This document shows positions 9,454-18,134 of a stretch of 64,000 bases of DNA, in pieces. How positions within the stretch are numbered: the first letter of the stretch is position 1; every line of letters begins with the position of its first letter. The stretch covers positions 310,001-374,000 of the forward strand of contig CAWHTU010000014.1 in the NCBI GenBank assembly GCA_963832305.1, in the 5' to 3' direction. This stretch comes from Roseiarcus sp963832305. GTDB lineage: Bacteria > Pseudomonadota > Alphaproteobacteria > Rhizobiales > Beijerinckiaceae. The translations under genes were made by a program, and so were the position numbers. The notes under the pieces were generated by a model that ran no database searches, was not told the DNA's origin, and worked only from the letters and a program-made list of their open reading frames with translations.

Positions 9454-10770
9454 TTACATTGTCCCACCGTCGATTGATCGGGCCGTCCATAGTGGCACGA
9501 TCGTCGTCGATTGCAACCCGCTCGTCCTCGGCGAGCCGCAGCGTCGCCGCCAACGTCCGGCGACGGCGATCAATTCATCCCGAGCGCGGCCAGATAGAGG
9601 TCGAGAATTGTCTCCTCTTCGATTCGGCTGTCGCGGTCCTGCTTCCGGATGGAGACGATTTTTCGCATGATCTTGACGTCGAAGCCGTTCGCCTTGGCCT
9701 CGCCGTAGACGTCCTTGATGTCGCCCGAGAGCGCCTTCTTCTCCTCTTCGAGCCGCTCGATCCGCTCGACGAACGCGCGCAGGTGGCCGGCGTTGACCTC
9801 GCTTGTCCCGCTCTTTGTCGTCTCGTTTGTTTTCGCCATATCCAATCCAATGATCTCGCGCGTTTGCCCTGGGGGTGACGGATCGCGCCGAACGTCGCTG
9901 CGCGTCAAGTTGCGCCGAGCGGGTTTTCCCCGGCCATGCGCTCTCCTCCTCGTCCGAGCTGCCCAAGTCGGCCGGCGCGCGCCTCTTGCCGTCGGCGAGG
10001 ATCGGCCGCAGCAGGCGGGCGAAGCGCGCGGCCCAGGAATGCGCGTCTCTCCTCTCGGCGATGAGATCCTGCCGGATCTCGATCAGCGCGTTGGCCAATC
10101 CGCGCGAAGTCGCGATCGCGTCGATCGTGTCGCCGGCAAGCGCTCCGTCATAGGGCTCGTTGTCGCCGACCTCGTCGGCGGACAGGTCCGGCTCGGCGAC
10201 CAGCGCCTCGATCAGCGGCTCGGGAAGCCGCCCGTCGCGGTCCCACAGGATCCCGACCTTCCACGGTCGCGCCGCCCCGCGCATGACGGCGGTGAACGAA
10301 TGGATCGAGACGATGGCCGGCGGCTCGCCGGTCGCGAGCATCGCATCGACCGTCGCCGCGATCTCCTCCCGGTACGGCGCCCAGAAGCGCGCGCTCCGGC
10401 GAGCGATCTCCGCCGCATCGGCGCCGGCGTTTCCCGGCACGATCGCGCCGTCGGAAAAGCGCATGACGAGAGTCGGATCGTCCAAGCCCCGATTGGGGTC
10501 GATGATCAGGCGCGAAAAGGTCGACAGCACGGCCGGCGCGCCGAGCTCGGCCGCGAGCGCGCGGGTCACGTCCGCGGCGCCGATGTCGTAGGCGATGTGC
10601 CGCTCGAGCGCCTCGCGCGGCAGTCCGAGCGTCCCGTAACCCGGAGGAATGGCGTTGGCGGCGTGATCGCAGACGACCAGAGCTCCGGCGTCGAGCGCGC
10701 CTGGAACCGCTTCGAACGCGGAAAACGCGCCCTCCGCCGGTTCAAGTTCGACATGCGCTGCTCGGTCCAT
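9454..10770 (-). CDS. N-formylglutamate amidohydrolase (3' part of the open frame is not meaningful)
   Basis: Zn-dependent hydrolase family acting on N-formylglutamate, the last step of one histidine degradation route, and related substrates. Start at ATG 10770. Conserved pieces include VVCDHAANAIPPGYG near residues 30-45, the STFSRLIIDPNRGLDDP block, IVSIHSFTAVMRG, and IEIRQDLIAE near the end. Recognisable family sequence stops around 9990, giving about 260 residues, a usual length. The frame then stays open to 9454 and crosses the whole gapR gene out of phase. I infer that the true stop has been lost, by an indel or by mutation, between about 9850 and 9990. No other his-utilisation gene is adjacent. 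Confidence 0.8.
   Translation of the reverse strand: MDRAAHVELEPAEGAFSAFEAVPGALDAGALVVCDHAANAIPPGYGTLGLPREALERHIAYDIGAADVTRALAAELGAPAVLSTFSRLIIDPNRGLDDPTLVMRFSDGAIVPGNAGADAAEIARRSARFWAPYREEIAATVDAMLATGEPPAIVSIHSFTAVMRGAARPWKVGILWDRDGRLPEPLIEALVAEPDLSADEVGDNEPYDGALAGDTIDAIATSRGLANALIEIRQDLIAERRDAHSWAARFARLLRPILADGKRRAPADLGSSDEEESAWPGKTRSAQLDAQRRSARSVTPRANARDHWIGYGENKRDDKERDKRGQRRPPARVRRADRAARRGEEGALGRHQGRLRRGQGERLRRQDHAKNRLHPEAGPRQPNRRGDNSRPLSGRARDELIAVAGRWRRRCGSPRTSGLQSTTIVPLWTARSIDGGTM
9570..9839 (-). CDS. gapR: DUF2312 / GapR-family nucleoid protein
   Basis: An 89-residue DUF2312 protein. The family includes Caulobacter GapR, a DNA-binding nucleoid protein that senses overtwisted DNA during replication and transcription. 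The sequence runs from MAKTNETTKSGTSEVNAGHL through a predicted helical segment rich in Glu/Lys (ERIERLEEEKKALSGDIKDV) to the conserved KIMRKIVSIRKQDRDSRIEE block, and ends ILDLYLAALGMN. I take the ATG at 9839; a longer in-frame start at 9908 adds a poorly conserved leader. A long second reading frame from the upstream amidohydrolase runs right across this gene out of phase, but only this frame shows a recognisable family. Confidence 0.88.
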   Translation of the reverse strand: MAKTNETTKSGTSEVNAGHLRAFVERIERLEEEKKALSGDIKDVYGEAKANGFDVKIMRKIVSIRKQDRDSRIEEETILDLYLAALGMN

Positions 10771-10802
10771 CGCTTGGCTCTTGCCTTCGGGGTTGCGCCG
10801 CG

Positions 10803-11576
10803 TCAGCCGGCGATCGTCGCGCCGCCATCGACGACGATGACCTGTCCGGTCGTGAACGAACCGGCTCTCGAGGCGAGATAGACAGCCGCGCCGGCGATCT
10901 CGTCCGCTTCTCCGATCCGCCCGAGCGGCGTCGTCGCGGTGACCGTCTTCAGCGTCTCGGGGTTCTCCCACAAGGCGCGCGCGAAGTCAGTCCTGACGAG
11001 TCCCGGCGCGATGCAATTGACTCGCACATTGTGCCGTCCCCATTCGACCGCGAGATTGCGCGCCAGCTGAAGGTCGGCCGCCTTGGAGATATTGTAGGCG
11101 CCGAGGACTTTCGAGCCCTTGAGCCCGCCGATCGACGAGACGATGATGATCGAGCCGTCCTTGCGTTCGATCATGCCCGGCGCGGCCATCTGGATCAGCC
11201 AGTGATTGGCGAGCACGTTGTTGTCGAGGATCTTGCGGAACTGATCGTCCGAGATGCCGGCAAGCGCGCCGTAATAGGGATTGGAAGCCGCGTTGCAGAC
11301 GAGAATGTCGATCCGGCCGTGGGCGCTGATCGTCTCGTCGACGAGATGCTGAAGCTCCTCCTTGGACGAGATGTTGGCGGCGATCGGCTTCGCCGCGTCG
11401 CGTCCGAGCGTGCGATTGATGGCGGCGGCCGTCTCGGCGCAGGCCTCGGCCTTGCGCGACGAGATGACGACGCTCGCGCCGTGCTCGGCGAGGCGCTCGG
11501 CGATCGCCCGCCCGATGCCGCGGGAGGAGCCGGTGACGATCGCGACGCGCCCGGTCAGGTCGAACAGACTGGCCAA
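10803..11576 (-). CDS. SDR family NAD(P)-dependent oxidoreductase
   Basis: Short-chain dehydrogenase of 257 residues. The cofactor motif TGSSRGIG lies near the N-terminus, then NAA in ILVCNAASNPYYG, the catalytic Ser (IIIVSSIGG) and YNISKAA (Tyr-x3-Lys). The C-terminus ends with the usual GQVIVVDGGATIAG. I choose the TTG at 11576 because GGGAGGAAACC lies right before it and the family N-terminus (LFDLTGRVAIVTG) begins there. An ATG at 11693 would add 39 residues without family support. The substrate is unknown; the sequence resembles SDRs annotated in fatty acid or alcohol metabolism. It ends 32 bases upstream of the amidohydrolase start, so the two may share a transcript. Confidence 0.88.
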   Translation of the reverse strand: MASLFDLTGRVAIVTGSSRGIGRAIAERLAEHGASVVISSRKAEACAETAAAINRTLGRDAAKPIAANISSKEELQHLVDETISAHGRIDILVCNAASNPYYGALAGISDDQFRKILDNNVLANHWLIQMAAPGMIERKDGSIIIVSSIGGLKGSKVLGAYNISKAADLQLARNLAVEWGRHNVRVNCIAPGLVRTDFARALWENPETLKTVTATTPLGRIGEADEIAGAAVYLASRAGSFTTGQVIVVDGGATIAG

Positions 11577-12002
11577 GGTTTCCTCCCGGTCAGCAGGGCC
11601 GTTCCGGTTTTCCAAGCCGGCCCCGAAATTTAGCCAAATCGAGCAAAATCCAGCCAAGGCGCAGCCAAGGCTATCAAAGGAAAACCCTTGCATTGTCTTG
11701 GATCGGCTTGTCCGAATCGAGCCTTTTCAAGGACTTGCGCCGACTCGCGACGGCCATTTGTCTTTTCGCCCGGACGAGGCGGCTTAAGAACATGCTGACA
11801 ATGTGAAGTATGGCGCTGTCGATCGGCTTGGTCATGGCGGTGGTCACCATAGCACGAGCTTCGATTTTCCGGAAGCAAATGCTCGAAAATCCGGAGAGCC
11901 AAGGCGCGGGCGCCCCGGGCTGCGGCGGACCCTGCCGGGCGGGAGCGCGGGTGGGGCGTTGTTGGCCGTTGTGCTAAGTCTGAGCGGCCCGAGGGCCGCG
12001 CG
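11577..12002. other. Intergenic region between SDR and cyclase genes
   Basis: About 425 bases between divergent genes. I see no convincing gene. It should hold both promoters, but no clear -35/-10 pair stands out. A 7-bp inverted repeat (GATTTTC at about 11871-11877 and GAAAATC at 11894-11900) and a CAGCCAAGGC-like short repeat near 11652-11668 are the only structures noticed. Confidence 0.4.
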
Positions 12003-13787
12003 ATGACCGAGAGCCGGAAGATTGCCGCCATTCTGGTCGCCGATGTCGTCGGCTACAGCCGGCTCGCGGGAGCGGACGAGGATCGCACGCTCTCGCGCCT
12101 TCGGGGGCTGCGCAGCGACCTGATCGATCCCGCCATCGCCGCCCATCACGGGCGCATCGTCAAGCGCACCGGCGACGGAAGCCTGATCGAGTTTCGCAGC
12201 GTGGTCGACGCGGTGCGCTGCGCGATCGAGGTGCAGAACGGCCTGATCGAGCGCAACGCCGGCCTGCCGCCCGACCGGCGCATCGAGTTTCGCGTCGGCA
12301 TTCATCTCGGCGACGTCGTCGAGGAGAGCGACGGCGACCTGATGGGCGACGGCGTCAATATCGCCGCGCGATTGGAGAGCATCTGCCAGCCGGGCGCGGT
12401 CTGTCTGTCGGAGGACGCCTATCGTCAGGTCAAAGGGCGGCTCGATCTCGCGGTCACCGATCTCGGCCCGACCAAGCTCAAGAACATCGCCGAGCCGATC
12501 CGGGTCTATTCGCTTGAGGTCGGCGCGCCCGCGCAGGCGAAGCCCAGCGCCGACCCCGGCGCCCGAAAAATCCGCTCCGCCGCGTCTCTCCATCGTCGTT
12601 CTGCCGTTCGCCAATATCAGCGGCGAGCCGGAGCAGGAGCACTTCGTCGACGGGGTCACGGAGAGCCTGACGACCGACCTGTCGCGCATACGAGGGGCGC
12701 TCGTGATCGCGCGCAATACGGCGTTCGCCTACAAGGGCAAGCCGATCGATGTGAAGACGATCGGGCGCGAGCTTGAACGTGCGCTATGTGCTGGAGGGCA
12801 GCGTCCAGCGCGGCGGAAACCGGATGCGCGTCAATGTCCAGCTCATCGACGCCGAGACGGGCAGTCATCTCTGGGCCGAGCGGTTCGACAAACCGCTGGC
12901 CGATCTGTTCGACATGCAGGACGAAATCGTCGCCCGCCTGGCCGGCGCGCTGCACGCCCAGCTCGTCGCCGCCGAGGCGCGACGCGCAGAGAAGGTGCCG
13001 AACCCGGACTCGATGGACCTCTATTTTCAGGGGATGGCTTGGTTCTATAAGGGTCTGACCCCTCATTATATGGTGCAAGCGCGCGGCTACTTTGATCGCG
13101 CGCTCATCGCCGATCCCGACAACATCGACGCGCTGATTGGATTGGCGGGTGCGGAGGCGATCGAGGGCGTAAACTCCTTTGCGACCGATCCGCGTGACGT
13201 CCTTTGCTGCGGCCGAAGCAAAGTTGACCAAAGCCCTGTCGTCGGTCCCGGATCATGTCGTTGGCCATATGTGGTTGGGACTTGTCTACATATGGACCAA
13301 GCGCGCCGCTGAGGGCATCGCCAAATGCGAACATGCGTTGGCGCTGGATCGAAATCTCGCCAGAGCTGAAGGCGCTATCGGATTTGGCAAGATAAATATC
13401 GGTCGCGCCGAAGAAACAGAGGCTCACATTGCTGAGGCCCTGCGCCTCAGCCCGCGCGATACGACGGCTTTTGTCTGGATGACTCACGTGGGCCTCGCGA
13501 AGAACCTGCTGGGGAGTTGGGAGCAAGCGGTCGCATGGTGTCGACGTGCGATCGAGACGAACCCAAATTATCCGAGAGCGCATTTTCATTTGGCCCTCGC
13601 CCTCGCGCAGCTTGGTCGACTTGACGAGGCGCATTCCTCAGTCAAAGCCGGTATCGCGATCAACCCGTCCTTCACCGTCTCTCGCGCCCGCGTCGACTGG
13701 ACGGCGCTGAGCGACGACCCGGCGTATCTGGCCCAGCTTGAGCCCGTTTTCGACGGCCTGTGCAAGGCCGGGGTCCCCGAACAATGA
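12003..13787 (+). CDS. Class III adenylate/guanylate cyclase with TolB-like and TPR domains (three apparent frameshifts)
   Basis: Multidomain signalling protein common in rhizobia. The N-terminal class III cyclase domain (residues 1-180) has both metal-binding Asp contexts (AAILVADVVGYSRL; KRTGDGSLIEF) and the GDGVNIAARLES segment. A TolB-like region follows (LSIVVLPFANISGEPEQEHF, then VRYVLEGSVQRGGNRMRVNV), then TPRs (GMAWFYKGLTP, AKCEHALALDRNLARAEGAI). It is broken three times, each as if one base were extra: about 12541 (CCC run), about 12772 (GAGCTTGAAC, where GAGCTGAAC restores GRELNVRYV), and about 13195. Corrected, it gives about 594 residues ending at 13787. It could be a pseudogene, but shifts in essential glyS make errors likelier. 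Confidence 0.72.
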
Positions 13788-13852
13788 CCGCCGCCCGCCG
13801 GCTCGCCGCGATCCTCGCCGCCGACGTCGTCCGCTGCAGCCGGCTCGCCGGC
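13784..13852 (+). pseudogene. Remnant of a second cyclase N-terminus
   Basis: Directly overlapping the previous stop (ATGA at 13784) is a second cyclase-like start: MTAARRLAAILAADVVRCSR then LAG. It matches the first 20-odd residues of the cyclase just upstream (MTESRKIAAILVADVVGYSR). It covers only about 23 codons and then runs into the signal-peptide sequence of the PQQ dehydrogenase. This looks like the scar of a deletion that removed most of a second cyclase gene and the original dehydrogenase start. Confidence 0.6.
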
Positions 13853-15900
13853 CCTGCTGCTCGCGCTCCTCTCGCTGGCCGCCCCAGCCGGCGGCGCCGA
13901 ATATTATGGCTACGATCAGGGCGGCAGCCGTTTCGCGCCGCTCGACCAGATCACGCCGGGGAATGTCGACCAGCTGATCCCGGCCTGGACCTACCATACC
14001 GGCGATCTCAAGAGCCGCGCCGCCGACGTGCTCAAGCGCTCGAAATTCGAGGTCACGCCGATCCTCACCGGCGGCAAGCTCATCGCCTGCACGCCGTTCA
14101 ACGCGGTGGTGGCGCTCGACCCCGGCACGGGACAAGAACTGTGGCGCTACGACCCTGAGATCAAGACCGATTACCGCCCGGGCAACATGTTCAACTGCCG
14201 CGGCGTGGCGGTCTGGCGCGGCCCATCAGGCGCGGCCGGGCCGTGCGCCGAGCGGATCCTGACCGCGACCGCCGATCTCCGGCTGATCGCCCTCGACCTC
14301 AAGGACGGCCGCCCATGCGCCGATTTCGGCCAGGATGGCGCGGTCCGCATCGATCCCGGCAAGCCGCTGCTCTGGCCCGGCGAGTTCCAGTTCACCTCGC
14401 CCCCCGCCGTGATCGGCGACCTGGTCATCCTCGGCTCGTCGATCAGCGACAATGCGCGGGTCGACGCGCCGCGCGGCACGGTGCGCGCCTTCGATGTCCA
14501 GGACCGGCGCCCTGCGCTGGGCCTGGGACCCGGTGCCGGAGCGCGCCGACGACCCGGATGCGGCGAGCTGGGGCGACGGCTGGCGGACGACCGGCGCCGC
14601 CAATGTCTGGGCGCCGATCGCGATCGACGAGGCGCGCGGCCTGATTTTCCTGCCGACCACCAGCCCGAGCCCGGATTTCTACGGCGGCCTTCGCCCCGGC
14701 GACAATCGCCGCGCCAATTCGGTGGTGGCGCTCAAGGCCGACACCGGCGCGCTGGCGTGGAGCTTCCAGCTCGTCCACCACAATGTCTGGGATTACGACA
14801 TCCCGGCCCAGCCGAGCCTCGCCACCATCACCCTCGACGGCAAGGCGCGCGACGTCGTCATCCAGGGCACGAAGCAGGGGCTCATCTTCGTGCTCGACCG
14901 CGACACCGGCAAGCCCGTCCTGCCGGTCGAGGAGCGCCCCGTGCCGCAGGGCGGCGTCGATGGCGAGGCGCTGTCGCCGACCCAGCCCTTCCCGGCCGAT
15001 CTGCCCCCGCTCGGCCCCGACCGCATCACGCCCGATCAGGCCTGGGGGCTGACCCCGTGGGATCGCGGCGCATGCGCCAAGGCGATCGCCTCGGCGCGCG
15101 GCGAGGGCCGCTTCACCCCGCCGAGCCTGCAAGGCACGCTGGTCATGCCGTTCACCGGCGGCGGCGTGAACTGGGGCGGCCTCGCCGTCGATGGCGGCAA
15201 GGGCGTGGTCTATGTCAACAGCTCGAACCTCGTGCACCGGGTCACGCTCTTCCCGGCCGCCGATTACGCTGAAATGAAGCAGCGCTTCCCCGACAAGGAG
15301 GTCTCGCCGCAGCGCGGCGCGCCCTACGGCATGAAGCGCGAGCTTCTGGTCTCGCCGCTCGGATTGCCCTGCAACCCGCCGCCCTGGGGCGTCTTGACCG
15401 CGCTCGACCTCGGGAGCCGCAAGATCCTGTGGCAGGTCCCGCTCGGCACGACCGAGGAGCTCAACCCGCTCGGCCTCGCCCGCCACATCGGCACGCCCAC
15501 CTTCGGCGGCCCGCTCGCGACCGCCAGCGGCCTCGTCTTCATCGGCGCCGCGCTCGACGACTATCTGCGCGCCTTCGACGCCAAGACCGGCGCCGAGCTG
15601 TGGACCGGCCGCCTGCCCTCGGCCGGCATCGCCACCCCGACCAGCTATCTCTGGCAGGGCCGCCAGTATGTCGTGATCGCCGCCGGCGGCCACGGCGAAG
15701 CCGGCGCCCCGGCCGGCGACACGCTGGTCGCCTTCGCCCTGCCCGGTCCCGGCGAGTCCGGCCCCTCGCCCTGGCTCGGCTGGATCGACCGGCCTGGCGG
15801 GCGCTTCGAGCTCCATGCCGGGATGGCCGCAGCCGCGGCGCTCGCGCTGGCGGCGCTCTGGCTGCGATGGCGGCAAAGGCGACATCGGCGGGCGGATTGA
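13784..15900 (+). CDS. PQQ-dependent (glucose/quinate-type) dehydrogenase with C-terminal membrane anchor (apparent frameshift)
   Basis: Quinoprotein dehydrogenase of the membrane glucose dehydrogenase/quinate dehydrogenase class, oxidising sugars or polyols in the periplasm. It begins with a signal-peptide-like core (SPALLLALLSLAAPAGGAEY at about 13845) that has no start codon in its own frame and adjoins the cyclase remnant. Family motifs are YYGYDQGGSRFAPLDQIT, NMFNCRGVAVW, the propeller repeats, and HHNVWDYDIPAQPSL. A one-base shift near 14498 (GTCCAGG; GTCAGG restores DVRTGALRWAWDP) splits it. The C-terminus carries an extra hydrophobic helix (MAAAAALALAALWLRW) and a basic tail, suggesting membrane attachment. 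The real start is unknown. Confidence 0.75.
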
Positions 15901-16003
15901 GTGGCCCTGGCGGACGCGGATGTTGTTGCGGACGCGACGCATGTGGAGCAGAATTCCCCGGCAGCGGCGAAGCCCGGCCATGAAGCCGGAGCGGGAGGAA
16001 CGA

Positions 16004-17077
16004 ATGGCGAGCGGCAAACCCTTCCCCTTGAACGCGTGGTATCCCGCCGCCTGGAGCCATGAGATCGAGCGCGCGCTCACCGCGCGGACGATCTGCGGCC
16101 ATGACATCGTCCTCTACCGGCGCGCCGACGGCGCCGTTGCGGCGCTCGAGGACGCCTGCTGGCACCGCCTGCTGCCGCTCTCCATGGGCCGCCTCGTCGG
16201 CGACCAGGTGGTGTGCGGCTATCATGGCCTCGTGTTCAATTCCGCCGGGCGCTGCACCCATATGCCGGCGCAGAAGACGATCAACCCTTCGGCCTGCGTG
16301 CGCAGCTATCCGGTCGTCGAGCGCCATCGGCTGATCTGGGTCTGGCCGGGCGATCCGGCCCTCGCCGATCCAGCCCAAATGCCCGATTTTCACTGGAACG
16401 ACGGCCAGACATGGAAAGGCGAGGGCGGGACCTTCTACTCGCTCAAGTGCGACTACCGGCTCGTCGTCGACAACCTGATGGATCTCACCCACGAGACCTA
16501 TGTGCATGCCGGCAGCATCGGCGACGACGCGATCCTCGACACGCCGTTCGAGGTGACCCACACCGATCGCACCGCGACGATGACGCGCTGGATGATCGAT
16601 ATCGATCCGCCGCCGTTTTGGGCAAGGCAACTCGGCAAGCCAGGACGCGCCGACCGCTGGCAGATCGTGACCTTCGAGGCGCCGGCGGTCGTGGTCGGCG
16701 ACGTCGGCGTCGCGCCGACCGGGACCGGAGCGCGCGAGGGCGACCGTTCGCAGGGCGTGAACGGCGCCTTCCTCGCGGCGCTTGCGCCGGAGACGGAGAC
16801 GAGCTGCCACTATTTCTGGAACTTCGTCCGCACCTTCCGGACCGACGACGAGCAATTGACCCGCGACCTTCAGCGCGCCCACGTCAATGAAGGCAAGGGC
16901 GTCTACGATCAGGACCATGTCGTGCTCGAGGCGCAGCAGCGCGCCATCGACCGCAACCCGCGCTCGCCGTTCTATAACCTCAACATCGACGCGGGCGCCC
17001 TGTGGGCGCGCCGCCTGATCGACGGCATGCTGGCGCGCGAGCGCGGTTCGGCAGGCGCGCCTCAGGCGGCGGAATAG
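16004..17077 (+). CDS. vanA: Rieske aromatic oxygenase (vanillate O-demethylase oxygenase-like)
   Basis: Oxygenase component of a two-component Rieske non-heme iron system, 357 residues. The Rieske cluster ligands are C52-W-H54 and C71-G-Y-H74 (CWHRLLPLS, CGYHGLVF). The mononuclear iron motif is DNLMDLTHETYVHAG. The start at ATG 16004 follows GGGAGGAA and matches the VanA-type N-terminus (PLNAWYPAAWSHEI). It is paired with a VanB-type reductase 10 bases on. In characterised systems VanA/VanB remove the methyl group of vanillate as formaldehyde, giving protocatechuate. The exact substrate here is an inference, since this family also takes other methoxy- and chloro-aromatics. Confidence 0.87.
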   Translation: MASGKPFPLNAWYPAAWSHEIERALTARTICGHDIVLYRRADGAVAALEDACWHRLLPLSMGRLVGDQVVCGYHGLVFNSAGRCTHMPAQKTINPSACVRSYPVVERHRLIWVWPGDPALADPAQMPDFHWNDGQTWKGEGGTFYSLKCDYRLVVDNLMDLTHETYVHAGSIGDDAILDTPFEVTHTDRTATMTRWMIDIDPPPFWARQLGKPGRADRWQIVTFEAPAVVVGDVGVAPTGTGAREGDRSQGVNGAFLAALAPETETSCHYFWNFVRTFRTDDEQLTRDLQRAHVNEGKGVYDQDHVVLEAQQRAIDRNPRSPFYNLNIDAGALWARRLIDGMLARERGSAGAPQAAE

Positions 17078-17086
17078 GCGCATCCG

Positions 17087-18056
17087 ATGGCCGAGGTCAT
17101 CGAGTGGCGCGACGGAAAGATTCGCGCGACCCGCGATCTGACGCCCGGCCATTCGCTTGATCGAGATCGAGCCTTCGGGCGCCTTCGTCGTCCCCTCGCC
17201 CGGCAGCCATATCAACGTTTCGGTCATGATCCGCGGCCGTCCCGACGTCCGCTCCTATTCGATCGTCGGGCCATGCGCCGACGGGATCTATCGCATCGCA
17301 GTCAAGCTGCTTGAGAACACGAGAGGCGGTTCGGCCTATATGTGGTCGCTCGCGCCAGGCGTCCGGATCGCGCTCTCCGCGCCCGCCAACCATTTCGGCC
17401 GCGCGCTTCTGCGCCCCGAGTATCTGCTGCTCGCCGGCGGCATCGGGATCACCCCGATCTTCACCCATGCGCTCGCGCTCGCCGAAGCGAACGCGCGCTT
17501 TCGCGTTCTCTATGCGTGCCGGAGCCGCGCCGATCTCGCCCTCGCCGGCGAGCTCGCCGAGCGGCTCGGCGACCGTCTCGAATTGTTCGTGAGCGACGAG
17601 GGCAGGCGGGTCGACATCGCCGCCGAGATCGCGCGCCTCGATCCGGAAGGCGAGTTCTACGTCTGCGGCCCGATCGGGATGCTCGAAGCGGCGAAGCGGC
17701 GCTGGCGGGAGAGCGGCCGGCCGGCCGACCGCCTTCGCTTCGAGACCTTCGGCAACAGCGGCGCCCACCCTTCCGTCCCGTTCGTCGTCAAGATTCCGCG
17801 GCTCGGCAAGGAGATCGCGGTCGACGCGAACCAGACCATGCTGGACGCGCTCGAGGAGGCGAATGTCGGCATGATCTTCGACTGCCGGCGCGGCGAATGC
17901 GGCCTTTGCGCGCTCACGATCCTGGCGGTCGACGGCGTCGTCGATCATCGCGACGTCTTTTTCAGCGACGTCGAGAAGGCCGAGAGCCTGAAGCTCTGCA
18001 CCTGCGTGTCGAGGGTCTACGGCGCGTCGATCACCGTCGACACGGCGGATCGGTGA
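17087..18056 (+). CDS. vanB: Ferredoxin reductase component, VanB-like (apparent frameshift)
   Basis: Reductase that passes electrons from NAD(P)H via flavin and a plant-type 2Fe-2S cluster to the Rieske oxygenase upstream. The start at ATG 17087 gives MAEVIEWRDGKIRATRDLTP. A one-base extra T in TCGCTTGATCGAG (about 17157) shifts the frame; with TCGCTGATCGAG the protein continues HSLIEIEPSGAF and runs to 18056, about 322 residues. Order: FNR-like flavin domain (RSYSI), nucleotide domain (LLAGGIGITPIF, CGPIGML), and a C-terminal 2Fe-2S domain with CRRGECGLC and a later Cys in KLCTC. The same kind of T insertion is seen in the cyclase at 12772. Confidence 0.85.
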
Positions 18057-18134
18057 AGGGCGGGGACCGCGGCCAGCATTCCCAGGAGCGACCCCAAGCC
18101 GATCATCCCCAGCGCGAGAGCCCGCGCTTGGGGG

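Noticed and set aside
14443..17227. Two long minus-strand open frames opposite the PQQ dehydrogenase and vanA
   Set aside because: They are antisense to well-supported genes, rich in Arg/Gly/Ala as expected for GC-rich shadow frames, and show no family.
18060..18134. Short minus-strand hydrophobic stretch between vanB and glyS that looks like a protein-sorting tail
   Set aside because: No start, no upstream coding sequence and no PEP-type motif; only about 25 codons.
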